Shown: piece by piece, positions 24,920 to 36,230 of the stretch
Layout of the letters: every line of letters begins with the position of its first letter
Numbering within the stretch: position 1 is the stretch's first letter
Source: Brachionus manjavacas
Lineage: Eukaryota; Rotifera; Eurotatoria; Ploima; Brachionidae
Reading direction: 5' to 3'
Assembly (NCBI GenBank): GCA_019054805.1
Contig: JAHQIY010000003.1
Location: 4,526,001 to 4,590,000, forward strand
Length of the DNA stretch: 64,000 nt
Notes under the pieces: model-generated
Databases searched by the model: none
What the model saw: only the letters and a program-made list of their open reading frames with translations
What the model was told of the DNA's origin: nothing
Program-made: the position numbers and the translations under genes

Positions 24920-25560
24920 CAAATAGAAACGAACCGAATGGTTCTTAAAAGTTATTTTTAAGTTCTTTTTTTTTTTTAAATATTTTTAAAAAATTTTGTT
25001 TCTTAATGGTTCTTTTTAGGCTTATTTTTATTCAATTCAGTAGTTTGGGAATTTTGTAATTTAAATAGGTTGTAACTGGCTCTGGGTTTGGGTCGGAGCC
25101 CCAGTTTTGGGAAAACCCTCCGTTTTCTATAATAAGAGGCTGGATAAAAAACAAAAGATAAAAATGAGTATAAAGAACCAAAACGGTTCTGTATTAGTCT
25201 TAAAAAATTAAGTACCATAAAGAAGGAATCATAAAGAACCTTAAAAAAACAAAAAGAACCAAAGAACTAGAGTAGTAGAGTGATTTTAAAAAAAAATGGA
25301 CCGAATAGAAATGAAAAGAAACAAAAAGAACAAAAGAGATTCATTTAAAAAATGTAAAAAGAACCAAAGATACTTAGTTATTAAGAAAATCTATATTTAA
25401 AAAGAGCCACCAAGAGCCAGAAGGAACCAATAAAAGTTTTTTTATTTTACGTAAAAATAACTAAGGGAATTTTGTAATTTAAGAGATTAGATTATTAAAA
25501 AAAGAACCAAACAGAACTTTTGTTCCATTTTTAAAGAGCACCATAAAAAACTTAAAAGTT
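24920..25560. repeat. AGAACCA-rich segment, copy 2
   Basis: Counterpart of 12080-12720. A few AGAACC motifs differ between the copies (for example near 25230), so this part carries more substitutions than the hAT exons. Confidence 0.5.
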
Positions 25561-25629
25561 CATTATCTAGCTCAAAAATCTTGAAAAAATGATTTCAATA
25601 AAAAAATGATGTTGCCATATTTTATTTTT

Positions 25630-25800
25630 ATTTATTTGTAAATCTGTACCGAGCTAAAGCTTTCACGGAATAAAAATATTTAAACAAAAAGAAAAAAAAT
25701 TAAAAATATAGTTAAATAAGATAAAATAATTTAAAAAAAAAGATAAATAAGGTTAAATAATGAAAAGAAAATTAAATATAAGCAGTACCCCGAAGGTTAA
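25630..25800 (-). mobile_element. LINE 3'-end relic with GCTTTAGCTCGG hairpin, copy 2
   Basis: Counterpart of 12780-12970. The left stem reads CCGTGAAAGC on the minus strand instead of CCGAGAAAGC. Confidence 0.5.
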
Positions 25801-25899
25801 AGGTTTTTAATAAAACTGTATTAATAAACTTTATAGCAACTCTAAGCCTTTTTACTATTTAAGGAATTAAACAAGGTGATCTCGTTCTCTTCAACTCTT

Positions 25900-26130
25900 T
25901 TAGGCGTCCATACCAGTTTTTCTCCACTTTCAAAACTTCTTGAAAAGCGATTTGTTGCTCTTCATTGCACCTCTTATAAAATGATTATGTTTTTTTTTGT
26001 CTCCGAGTTCCAGTCAACAATGAAAAGAGCATATTAATTGCCGAATTGTACTGGATGACCAGTATTCAAACACTTATGTGAGTCTGGTGACTCAAATTTA
26101 GGATCATGATCTGCATTTGTATCTTTTTAT
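25900..26130 (-). pseudogene. Possible GIY-YIG-like retroelement relic
   Basis: Minus-strand translation gives SHKCLNTGHPVQFGN, a stop, then ALFIVDWNSETKK. This resembles the C-terminal half of retroelement GIY-YIG domains, where an SALAxHxxxTGHxF-like motif is followed by the ILD segment. Several stops interrupt it. The segment is short and the resemblance weak. It straddles the right end of the 13-kb duplication. Confidence 0.25.
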
Positions 26131-26339
26131 TATCCCTGTTGATTATTTTACTTGCTAGCTTGAGAATCGCGATGCCATTTTAACTTTGAGCTTTAATGAT
26201 GTCTTTTTTTGTTTTGTAGCTTTTAGATAGATGCAAATCATTGAAAAAAATTTAAATTGTGAGAATTTTCAATGAAATTACAACAATGTTTAATAACTAT
26301 TTTTTATCTATAGGTTGATTTTTGTGCGTAAAATTCTGC

Positions 26340-27170
26340 AAAATTAGGTAAGGGTCAATACCCCAACCACCCTCAATCAGCCAAATATAAATATTTGATT
26401 TCTTTCATGATTTTTGACCTCCAAGTTACTACTGGTCATCCTTTCTTCCATCGCCCTTCATTTAAGGAATCTGTTCTCAGTATATGCTTTACTTTCATTC
26501 TAAATTCATGTACCAGTCACCGCAGTCTATTAAAATTGATGCATAGACTCACTGGTTTGGAACTAGTTCTTCTTTATAGTTCAGTTTTTGACTATGTGTC
26601 CGGTCAGTGTATTCAGAGAATCCTCGTTAGGATATCATTGTTAAAGGTGGTTAGACATGTTTATACGTTTCAGGTATCTCCCCAACATTCACTTCAATAC
26701 ATCATTTTTTTTAGTACACTGTTGTACAACTTAAAATTTACATTTAATAAAAAAAAAATTTTTTTGAAGCTGCTCTCTTTCTAATTTTGCGATTTTTTAG
26801 TAATGTCGGTTCTTTGCTGTAGCTTGCTAACTTCCATACTGGTTTGAGATTAGTAAAAGCACCTTTCGTTTAATCTATTCTACTTTTAATATCCTAATAT
26901 GATACCATCGCTGCACTGATGATACTTCCTAAGTATATGAATTCGCTCACACACTCGATTTGTGTACCATTGATGGTAATGGTCTATTTAAGTTGGTATT
27001 TATACATGTTTCTTTGATTTTAGGCCCATTTATTTCGAGTCCGATTTTTTTAGTATTCTTCACTAGGTCCTGATTCTTTATGTGCATGTGCGTTCCTTTA
27101 TTAATCATTAACACCAAATCATCCGCAAAGTCTTAGTATTCAAGTCTTCCTATCCGATATTAAACCAAAT
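26340..27170 (-). pseudogene. Degenerate LINE reverse transcriptase, C-terminal half
   Basis: On the minus strand, FADDLVLMINKG (about 27135) is RT motif C. It is followed by NTKKIGLEINGPKIK, then remnants matching the thumb region (ANSYT, EVSS for the usual EFKYLGSxIS). The end resembles the usual LINE tail (KGRPVVTWRSK in mixed frames near 26430). Stops and frameshifts are frequent. Only the part after the palm is seen, and no endonuclease is recognisable. The plus-strand open frame at 26395-26784 is its shadow. Confidence 0.6.
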
Positions 27171-27294
27171 GATTTAGGATTTAGGTTTAATAGTTTCAGA
27201 ATTGTTTAATAGATTAAAAATAAAGTTAATCTATTAAAATCTGCTTCAAATGAGACAGGATGGAAAATTATTTCCAGAAAGTTTTAGAAAGTTT

Positions 27295-27515
27295 TGAAAA
27301 TCCACAATAATTATTTTCATGGTCTACCAATACTCACGAAACCTTTCCTTTTCAATAGTCAGACCATGGTCTCTTGAATGTGACCCAGTCCCCCCGAGTT
27401 ATTATATTAGGGTACTTTCTATATAAATTACCAATATGACTTTAATAATAATGATAACTATTATAAAATTATTGGGGTCTTGAAAATATGCTTTGTTTTA
27501 GAAAGTTTTGTTAAA
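27295..27515 (+). repeat. Solo copy of pogo-like 3' end
   Basis: About 215 bp nearly identical in direct orientation to 29777-29990. It starts at GAAAATCCACAATAATT and runs through AGACCATGGTCTCTTGAA. The copies differ in a short block, where this one has GTGACCCAGTCCCCCCGAG. It is followed by no coding sequence of the element. It is either a solo terminus or one end of a larger rearranged element. Confidence 0.75.
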
Positions 27516-27639
27516 GAAAGGTTGGTATAGCACTTATTTTACTCAAGCAGTAAGGATGCTGAAAAAAAATTTGTGATCTTTTTTAAATTTTTCGCTACCA
27601 GCAGGTTTAAATTCCATGTTTGAGTTGATTATAAATCGA

Positions 27640-27850
27640 AACTATTCGATACTTTTACGATTCTAGAATTAGCTTTAGTTCAAAAAAAGTCATTAGAGAA
27701 TAGAAAGATTTCAAAAGGAATGATGCCAGATTTAGAGGCATTGGTCCTTGAGTCCACAGAGATAAAATTTAATTTAAAGGTGTCTTTCGATAGGGCTTTT
27801 TAGTATTATATCATCATCAGCATAGAAGATAATTGATACATAGTTTTTTA
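27640..27850 (-). pseudogene. Short LINE RT relic (YADD motif)
   Basis: Minus strand reads VSIIFYADDDIILKSPIE then IKFYLCGLKDQCL. This matches RT motif C and the following LQxLLxIC segment of many LINEs. Stops occur within about 30 codons. No flanking domains are recognisable. Confidence 0.45.
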
Positions 27851-29083
27851 TGAGCTTCCATTTTTTTGGATAACTGTGAATTTTAGAATAAACAGAACAA
27901 TTGCAAAAATGACTCTTTTAAATATCAAAAATTTTATCATCTAAATCGAGCCTCTGCATAGTAGTTTTCGTTTATTTAATGTATGTACATTTTTTTTTTA
28001 ATTTTTGCATTGGCTGTAATTAGGTGATATATGAAATGCATTAAATTTACAGAACTAATTTTTAAACTCAAAGAAAAAATCTTACAATTTTTCCATTTTT
28101 TTTTCAAAAAATTACACTAAAATATTCAAAAATTTTGTAGCTTTCATTTAAAATTTAATTTTTAAAGCTTGAAATCTAAAATTTGGAACAGAATAAATTT
28201 TTTTATTGATTACTGAAATATTTTGAGAGACTTGAAGACTTTTGCCATTAATTCTTTTAATTAAGTTATGATAATCAATTTAGCAGATTTCTAATCTTAA
28301 ATTGTGGTACTATTTGCATATTTTTAATACTATTTATTTAGTATGATTAAAGTTTCTAATTTTGTAGAGCTAGTTGTTGTGATGAGCTAATGAATTCAAA
28401 TATGTTTATAAGTAATTTTTGTTGCAACTGCTCCAAAAATAATTTTTTGCTATTTTGTTAGCAAATAAAGAACTTTGCAATTTTTTTTTAATTAAATATT
28501 TATTTTTAATAATTAACAATAAAATTTGAAACAAATATTAAATTAAAAAATTAAATCTTGACAGAGAAAGATTTTTTTTACTTTAAAATAAATTATGCAT
28601 TAAATTCTTTCATACAGCACATATTCAATCGGACATAAATGTCTTTCAATATTTTAAAAAAATTTGGGGTGAAAAATGGCACAAAATATTTAATTTTTGA
28701 TTGGTATTAGAATAAATTTATTTATCAGTTAATCATTAATATAAAAGTTCTTCAGTTTTGGCTATTGTTAGTAAAAACTTAAATGACCAAGACACTGTTG
28801 ATGGTGATCTTCAAATCTAAAACAAAGTTTAAGATTTTACGACAAAGATTTTATGTCCACATAGGTTTTTTAAATAATAATTGGACACACAAAATAATCA
28901 AAAGAAAAAAAATCTGATTTTTAATTACAGTGTTTGCTTCTTAAAATTTTTATTTAATTTTCTTTTGTTAATAAATTTTAATATTTAATTTTAAATTAAA
29001 TAAAATCGTCAGAATTGGCGTTAAATGAATAAATAAATGAAATCGAATATTTTCATTGTACCGTAGTGCCTGATTTAAGAGAC
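27851..29083. other. No gene seen
   Basis: AT-rich sequence with no open frame or repeat I can name. Confidence 0.4.
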
Positions 29084-29870
29084 CATGTATCGATAAATTT
29101 GGATTGACTCAAGAGACCAGGTCTTACTATTGAAAATGTTTGGTTTCAAGAGGATTAGTAATCAGTGTTCCATAAACTAAAAAGATTTAAAGTCCAGATT
29201 TAAATTGGTCTGAAGAAAAAAAAATATCTATTTCTTATTTTTTTTAAAAGATTATACAACCATTTTTAATTTGAATTAGTTTTTTTTTGCAATTATTTTC
29301 ATTCTTTCAAAAAATGGTAAAAAAGTCATATCGTTTATCTTTTAAGCTTAATGTAATTAAAAAATTTGATCAACTTAAAAGTATAAGAAAAACAGCAAAA
29401 GCCTTTAGCATTACATATAAGATGCTGAGAGAGTGAATGTCTGCTAGTTTAAATCACTAAAATCGAAAATAAAACAATATTGGAATGACTGGTTTATTAA
29501 TGGAGAGCATTCAGAAACTGCTGCTGGCAATCTAAGATCCTCTGGTGATCCTCTGGTGAATTTGATAAATTGGATATCCGAAATTTGGAGGAATTTTGAT
29601 GAAGATCTTATCAGAGACAGTTTTGACTAATGTGGAATTACAATTACTTCAAAGTTGCTTCTGATATTGAATAAAATGATTCATGAAGACTTAGTTTTAA
29701 ATGAATACCTCGAAGATTTGGATATCTTAATGAAATTTTCATTGATGACCGTGATATTTTTGAAAATGAAGAAGAAAATCCACAATAATTATTTTCATGG
29801 TCTACCAATACTCACGAAACCTTTTCTTTTCAATAGTCAGACCATGGTCTCTTGAATTACGAGTGAGTTT
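29084..29870 (+). mobile_element. Internally deleted pogo/Tigger-like DNA transposon
   Basis: From about 29314 the plus strand encodes KKSYRLSFKLNVIKKFDQ followed by KSIRKTAKAFSIT, the N-terminal helix-turn-helix of pogo/CENP-B-like transposases, ending in a TGA after about 40 codons. Downstream are NLINWISEIWRNFDEDLI and RDSFDQCGIT, the C-terminal motif of the same family, then an acidic tail DDRDIFENEEENPQ before TAA. The DDE catalytic core is missing, so this is a deletion derivative with N- and C-terminal coding ends. CAAGAGACCAGGTCTTACTA (about 29110) and the complement of AGTCAGACCATGGTCTCTTG (about 29836) are candidate inverted ends. The C-terminal part from 29777 recurs at 27295. Confidence 0.65.
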
Positions 29871-29990
29871 TTATATTAGGGTACTTTCTATATAAATTAC
29901 CAATATGACTTTAATAATAATGATAACTATTATAAAATAATTGGGGTCTTGAAAACCTGCTTTGTTTGGTTTTCACTAGCAAATAGCTTT
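29777..29990 (+). repeat. Second copy of the 215-bp direct repeat
   Basis: Matches 27295-27515 about 2.5 kb away. It includes the last codons and 3' untranslated part of the pogo-like gene. It continues past the presumed inverted end, through TATTAGGGTACTTTC to TTGGGGTCTTGAAAA, so the real element end may lie further right than 29870. Confidence 0.75.
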
Positions 29991-32924
29991 ATTATCATTA
30001 TTATTATTATTAATTTAAAATTAAAATCTTTATTTTAATTATTTGGACAAAAAAAATAATAGAAATGATTGGAAATTTTATGAAAAATGAAAATTATTTT
30101 TGAATTTTACATTTGATCTAGTGCTATAAATTTAGTAAAAAATATAAGTTAGAAAAATATTTATTTAATTTAAATTTTTGAAAAAATCCACAACTTTAAC
30201 TTAAAAAGCCTGATTTTAATAGGATATAAGTTAAGAATGTTTCAATATGGACGATATGGTGTTCGTTGCATGCACCAAGGCCGTTTTTCGGTTTATGAGG
30301 CTGCAATATCATTAAGGAAATGGTACAAATAACGAAAATCAAATTAGAATTTAAATTAAATTAAAATTTTAAAATTATTGTTTTTTTAGCAACTTTAATA
30401 AAAAAATTCATTTAACTGAAATATTTCATTTTTTTTATTTAATTATCAAAAAATATTTTTTTGCCATTTAAGCCATTTTTGTTTTTTCTTATTTTATTGA
30501 ATAATTTTTATAATTATTTCAATGAAGAAAAACAAATAGATGACATCATTGAATGCAAATTATGCTATAACTGAGCAAACAATTTGATAAGTTGCAATTT
30601 GCTTTGCTGCTTCCAAAGCTGCCAAAGATTTGAATACTCCAGAATTTTTAAGAGCGATCATTTTCACGAAATTTAATACTTTAATCTATTCAACGACCAA
30701 AATTTTCTGAATACCAATTGAAGTACTGTTTATTCCACTTGATAAAAATAGTCAACTCATGTCAAAAAAAAAATATTTACTAAACATCGGTCTCGAGCTA
30801 TTTAGAGCATTTTTTTTACCAATTGTTGCCAAACTATCCGGTTTCTTTGTTTGCTCTCGAACAGAGTCAATCACACTAGAACATCGATTCGGAATTTCAT
30901 TTCCAATTTGTTATAAGGTAAACTCAAAAGCTCACACACACACAAATAAGCTCTAAACCATATTTGCTTTTCTAATAAAGACTTAACTTATTTTGTCTTA
31001 TTTGCCGTATTTTATCAAAATTCCCACGGATTCTCGCAGCAAACTCGGTCAATTTAAAGTCAAACAAGGCCTTTAAACACATACAATGGAATTTGGGGCT
31101 TTCATCTGATTGATCTTTTTTTTTTTGTTGCTAACCATGCTCAATAAGTTAATAAAAGATGAGCACTTAACTTTATATTTATTTTTCACTTATTTTAAAA
31201 TCTCCAAATTCCAGTCTCAATGGAATTTCAGCAACAAGCCGACTTTGTCTGTCCGACTTAAATATTTGACCAGCACTATTTACACTAAAAATTAGAGTTG
31301 TTTCTCTAGGTTTTTGGCTGACAATTCCCGATCGCCGATCAACTCTTCTTATCTTGATTTGTATGCTTGGTCTAACAAGGTGAGATTTTTAGATAAGAAT
31401 TAGTTTAAATGCCGACCGAGCATTCAAACATGTTATTAAGCCATCTAAAGGCGCAATGAGACAATTGATCCAAACGGCTCAATTAAAAGTGGATTTAGAT
31501 CACGTAGAGTGGAAAATAGGGTCTTGTTAGAGCCAAAGAAAAAGTGGATAACACGTGAATTTGCGCCGTGTTAATTCTAGAGCAAATAGGACTTGGAATA
31601 GCTCGGTATGTGTGTTTGAAGATTGTAATTGAGAAAGCATCCGAGAAAAAATTCAAATACGTGATTTGATTTTTTTGAATATTAAATTTCAAATTATTTT
31701 AAAATACCTTTATGAAGATAATGATTTTTTTTGTTTTCAAATAGAAATAAAACGAATGTGAGTTCTCTCATTTTAGCGAAATTTATTTTGATATTTGATA
31801 TCAAGTCATAAATCCATTGCTTGCCATATATTAAGGTTGATTTTAAATTGCCGTCTTTAATTAGCAAGTCATGGCAGTCAGGTATCGATTTCGCCAAATC
31901 AATTTGTACAGTATGACTTAATACCACTAACTCGATATTTGTTTATAATCTAGAGTATTTTTTCTATTTTGCCTGATCGCGGCTTTTGTTTCAGCTACCA
32001 AGAAGCAATTTGCATTAATCACAACTATCATATCTCTCTAGTCCACTTAAGATCTTAATTTTCATGAAATCAATACGCCAGCACCTAATACCTTTGTTTT
32101 TGTATAATGTTACGTGGTGGTCGTGCCAAGAAACGCGCGGCTGGCAATCCGGATTAGAAAAACACTCTCTCGAACAAAACAAAATTCCTCTTGAACAACT
32201 AATGTTGCCAAGTTGACAAGCTGTTCAATTGAAATCCTATACTTTTAATCCAAGTGCGGCTGTTGATTATTGATCATTTACAAAAGTCAGTTATTCTTGT
32301 TTACTTTGGGTGGAATTGCTGTTTTGAAAATAACTTGAAAATTTATATTTTTGAAATCCATAAAAAAAATCTTCATCTGTTTTAAATCTTTATTACAAAA
32401 AAAAGAAACTAAATTAACTTCAAAAGATCAAATAGAAAAATTTTTGCCAGAAATTATCAGTCTATATATTGAACTAATTATCAATTTTGTAGACAAAAAA
32501 TTTGCATAAAAATCAACTAAATAAACTCTTTATTAAACAATTTAATCTGAATTAGACTTTGCGTTAAAGATCAGGTTTGCATAATTTTACAAATCACAGC
32601 ATACATTTGTTGTTGCCAAAAAAAAGTAGAAAAGTAAATAAAGAGCTGGTAAAATTGGTGTAAAATAATTCAATATGTTCCTAGGTTTTAAATTAGTTTT
32701 AAATTTTTAAATTTTTAGATTAATCGTCAGATCATGAAAGGACGATTAACACTTCTTTTATTTATTTAATTAATTAATAATCAATTTTTGTTGAATAGTC
32801 TTATCTTAATAATTTTTTTTAATTCTTTAAAGTAAAATCTTACTTTTGGATTTACATCGGGATCATTATTTCATTGATAAAAAATAAAAAAAAAAATAAA
32901 TCTTTAGAAAATTTAATAATAACA
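29991..32924. other. No gene seen; mixed AT-rich and slightly GC-richer unique sequence
   Basis: 29991-30590 is AT-rich. Parts of 30590-32260 are less AT-rich and carry no recognised repeat or long open frame. They lie 3' of the SIX1/2 gene and could hold its regulatory DNA, but nothing in the sequence shows this directly. Confidence 0.35.
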
Positions 32925-33150
32925 ATAAAAGCCCCAAAAAGTCAGCTTTCGAGGGCGCCTATGGTATCAAGTTTTTAGACATTATTTATTGTGTGTTTCT
33001 TGAATTGATTGACAGAGTCAGAGTCTGTGACCGCAGCAGGCAGGACATTCCACTCATTGACAAACCTGTTCGTTAAGGAATTAGTTAATGAAATGTTTTT
33101 AAAAGTTTAGCACCGGAATGCTTTGGTTGCGATCACCTTCAATTCTAATT
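32925..33150 (-). pseudogene. CR1/L2-type LINE C-terminal tail and 3' end
   Basis: Minus strand gives LTNRFVNEWNVLPAAVTDSD then SVNQFKKHTINNV and a stop. This is the usual closing motif of CR1/L2-like LINE proteins (FxNRVVNxWNxLP, then VNxFKxxLD). It is followed by a GC-richer segment (ATAGGCGCCCTCGAAAGC) and a TTATTGTTATTATTA tail. It is 5'-truncated: upstream sequence is not recognisably coding. Similar to the end of the LINE at 49548-52850 but a different family. Confidence 0.7.
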
Positions 33151-33554
33151 AATTACATAAATTTAAAAAGTCTTTTTGATCAATTTAGTTACCAAAATAC
33201 CCTTCCGTAAAGCAATACTTTGATAAAGCATATTTCCAAGTTACCTATTCAGGGTCTAAAATTTATATCAATAAGTCTAACTAGAAAATGTGACCGAGCT
33301 CTGGAAGATATTTGATATTAAGACACTGCATTTATGGCAACTTTTTGGTAAATCCAAAATTATTATTTATTTTAGCAAAGTGCAAAAATAAAATTAATAT
33401 TTTTGTTTTGGTTGTTAATTTTGATTTTGACAATCACTGGGCACTTTTTAGAGCAAAAAAAAATGAAGTATTTTTAAAAAAATTTATTAAATTTTGTTTA
33501 AAAAATAAATTTTGAAACTAGGAGCAAAAAGTAGATTTGAATTAATTTTTGTAC

Positions 33555-33574
33555 ATCAACAACAACAACAACAA
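33555..33574. repeat. (CAA)n microsatellite
   Basis: Six to seven CAA triplets in the presumed 3' untranslated region of the SIX1/2 gene, about 310 bp beyond its stop codon. Confidence 0.8.
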
Positions 33575-33885
33575 CATCAATCAGACAAGAAAATGAATGA
33601 ATTGAGAACGAAAAAGAGAAGAAGAAGAAAAAAAATGAAATTAAAAACAAATCTGAAAAACTAGTGATAATTAAAATAAACACAGTTAAAAGTTATCAAT
33701 TAATTAATTTTACTAATAATAGACCATATTCTAAATAAAATTTACAAAAAAAAAAAAAAGAAAAAAAATAGAAAAGAATAAAAATCACAAAACGACGGAT
33801 AAACAAAAACTTATTTTTTTTTATAAATTAAGTTTCACATGGCAAGTCCAAGTCACACTGCACTCGCTTGACCAGGGAGCGGCAT

Positions 33886-35829
33886 TCAGAGGGAATGAAA
33901 CGGCGCCGTGGGCGCAGCCAAATTCTGATGATTCAGCGAGCCGTTCGATGCGTTCAAATTGAGTGGCGAAGAGGACGTGGACGACGAGTTGGATATGGAC
34001 TGAGCTGGCGACGGTGAGCCCGAGTTCGACATGGACTCGTTGGACTTTTTGTTCGCCTGACTAAAATTGACGTTCGCTTGAGCCATTTGCAGCCTGTAGT
34101 CCTGCTCGTCCACAGAGCTAAAGTACTGATTTTGATGAGGAAACAAATCGGCGCCACTGCCGCCATTCAAATTTGCATAGTGATGCTGGCCATAGTTGGC
34201 TGTGTAGTAGCTGCCGAACTGGTTGTGCTGAAGTGGCGAGCTGTTCGGATAAAACGGCGCCTGATACTGAGCAGTGTAAGCATAGCTGTCGTTGATGTTC
34301 AAAAATTGGTAGTTGTTTGACGAGGAAGAGGATGACGAGGACGTGTTCGACTGGTGCTGTTGGTGCATGCCAAAGGCGGCCGTGTCGTTCGAGGGGCTGG
34401 TCGAGCTGGCCATGTTCCTCGGCGCCATCTCCCCGCTGCTGCCGAAGTCCGCCTTCACGTCACTACTGCTGTCGGCCAAGCTGTCGAACGAATCGTTCTG
34501 ACTGTTATCCAGCATCGGGTCCCTTAATTAAACGAACCCGTATAAAATTCATGTAAATAAAACAATGCAAAAAGCAACAAAAAAAACAAAACTTTTTTCC
34601 CCCTTCTCCTCTTATAAACAAAACACAATTTAGATTTTAGTTTAGGAAAAAAATCACGCTTGACCCATTAGTCTTCTTTTTACTTTTCACTTTTCAGGGT
34701 CGTTTTTGACCGATGCAAAAAATTTGAAAAAATTAAGGAAAAAAAAAGAAGTTAAAGACAAGCATCAAAAATTGAATTGATCTAATTAAATGGAAGAAAC
34801 TGCTGCTGGTATTTATTTGAGTTGTTTTTTCCTTGTCACTTGTCTCAAACATTTTGCGGCAGTGGACAGTTCAAAGCTTGTGCCTTTTCTTAAAATGTAT
34901 TTGTCCTGTGTTCTTTTTGAAATTATTTAAACTCTAACTCGGTTAAAGAAATGTTTATATCAATGGCGAAAGGAGTTATTCAAAAAATTTAAAAAAAAAA
35001 CTGTTTTCAAAGTATTAGGCAGAAGCTTGCAGAAATGTGAAATGACATATTTTAGCATGAGCATGGTGACTTTGAGTGAAATTTGTTTCGGTGCCAGGCT
35101 AAAGATAAAAAAGAGTGTTAGGACAAACGGAACGCACCTGTCTTTGGCCTCGGCGGCGCGGTCCCGCTGCCGCCGGTTCTTGAACCAGTTGCTGACTTGT
35201 GTGGTGGTGAGACCGGTGGCCTCGGCGAGCTCGCGCTTCTCGCGCGGCGACGGATACGGGTTGTGGATGTACCATTCGCGCAGGACCGTGCGCGACTTCT
35301 CTTTGAAGCAGTAGCTGGTCTCTTCGCCGTCCCAAATGGTCCTGGGCAAGGGGAACTTGCGTCTGACGCGGTACTTGCCGACGGCGCCCAGCGGCCTGCC
35401 CTTTATGTTCTCGGCCTCCAGGTAGTGCGCGGCCAGCCACAATTGCTGGAGCTTGGAGTGGTTGTGCGCCATGAAGTGGTTGTTCTCGAGAATTTTGTAC
35501 AAGTCGCGGAATCGGCGCTGGTGAAAGGCCACCACTGCTTTGGCCTTGAGCACCGACTCGTTCTTGTGCAAGTGCTCGCACGGCGGCAGCGACCACAAAA
35601 ATCTCGCCAGCCGGTCTATTGAGTTGGACTGCTGCAGCACTTCGCACACACACGCCACTTGCTCTTGTGTGAAGCCGAACGAGGGCGCCTTCGGGTCCCC
35701 GCTCGCCAAATTCACCAGCTCGCTGGCGGAGGACGCGCTCGAGCTCGACGAATTCGGCCCGGTCGAGTTCTGCGAGCTAGATGTCATTATTAGCAAATTT
35801 TGTGTCTTATTCGATACTGGCTCGTACAT
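33886..35829 (-). CDS. SIX1/2: SIX1/2-class homeobox transcription factor (sine oculis), two exons
   Basis: Exon 1 is 35829-35138 and exon 2 is 34522-33886. The phase-2 intron runs 35137-34523, with donor GACAG/GTGCG and acceptor TTAAG/GGACCC. Joined, it gives 442 residues. Residues about 50-163 are the SIX domain, starting [18 protein letters not shown]. Residues about 166-225 are the homeodomain, with recognition helix [34 protein letters not shown] is the signature of the SIX1/2 group and excludes SIX3/6 and SIX4/5. The first about 49 residues are a Ser/Asn-rich extension. The C-terminal exon is Ser/Asn/Gln-rich and low-complexity, like the variable tails of this family. The protein is nuclear; with Eya and Dachshund partners it acts in sensory organ and muscle development. 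The coding sequence is much more GC-rich than its surroundings. An upstream start is not excluded, but the frame closes soon before this ATG. Confidence 0.95.
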
Positions 35830-36202
35830 TATCTCTAAACAAATAGATAAAAGTTTTACTTTCTTTTTTTGCTATTTTCAAAATAGACCTTTAGTAAAAA
35901 ATGAGAGAGAAAGAGAGAAAAAAATTCAATTATTTGTCTTTTCGAGAAATAACTTTAAAGCTAGTGTTGATTGTTGAAATTTGATATTATTTCAACTTGG
36001 AAATAAAATTGAGAAAAAATTGAAACAAAAAATAGAAAAAAAAAAAAAAAAAGAGCAAAAAATTTGAACACCTTTGCGTTTTATCTCTCTCTCTCTTTTT
36101 TTTTTCAAATTAATTTTTTCAACTCGAGCATTTAATTTAAATTTTTGTTGTTTTTGTTGAATGGTGAAAATCACTAAGAAAAAAAAAATTTTTTTTTGTT
36201 AA

Positions 36203-36210
36203 TTTATATA
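36203..36210 (-). promoter_or_regulatory. Possible TATA box of the SIX1/2 gene
   Basis: TATATAAAT on the minus strand, about 375 bp upstream of the ATG, after which a pyrimidine/purine-rich leader follows. AT-rich DNA gives many chance matches, and the plus strand reads TATATAAAAT too, so orientation is not decisive. Confidence 0.3.
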
Positions 36211-36230
36211 AAATAGAAAAAGAAAAAAGA

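Larger units (their letters stand above)
13081..25921. repeat. Tandem duplication, copy 2 (about 12.8 kb)
   Basis: Second direct copy of the preceding block. It starts at or just before 13096 and ends at 25921, where unrelated LINE-derived sequence begins. The offset between copies is 13095 at the start and about 12855 near the hAT C-terminal exon, because copy 2 lost about 670 bp of Penelope-like element, gained about 320 bp in its place and keeps a segment of about 130 bp missing from copy 1. It could be a true tandem duplication or two haplotypes wrongly placed in series by an assembler. Confidence 0.95.

Noticed and set aside
26395..26784. 129-codon plus-strand open frame
   Set aside because: Complement of the degenerate LINE C-terminal region on the minus strand.
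30759..31927. Small open frames 3' of SIX1/2
   Set aside because: Short, overlapping on both strands and without motif support.
33954..35977. Several long open frames overlapping SIX1/2 on both strands
   Set aside because: They result from the high GC content of the SIX1/2 coding sequence and have Arg/Ala/Cys-rich meaningless products.
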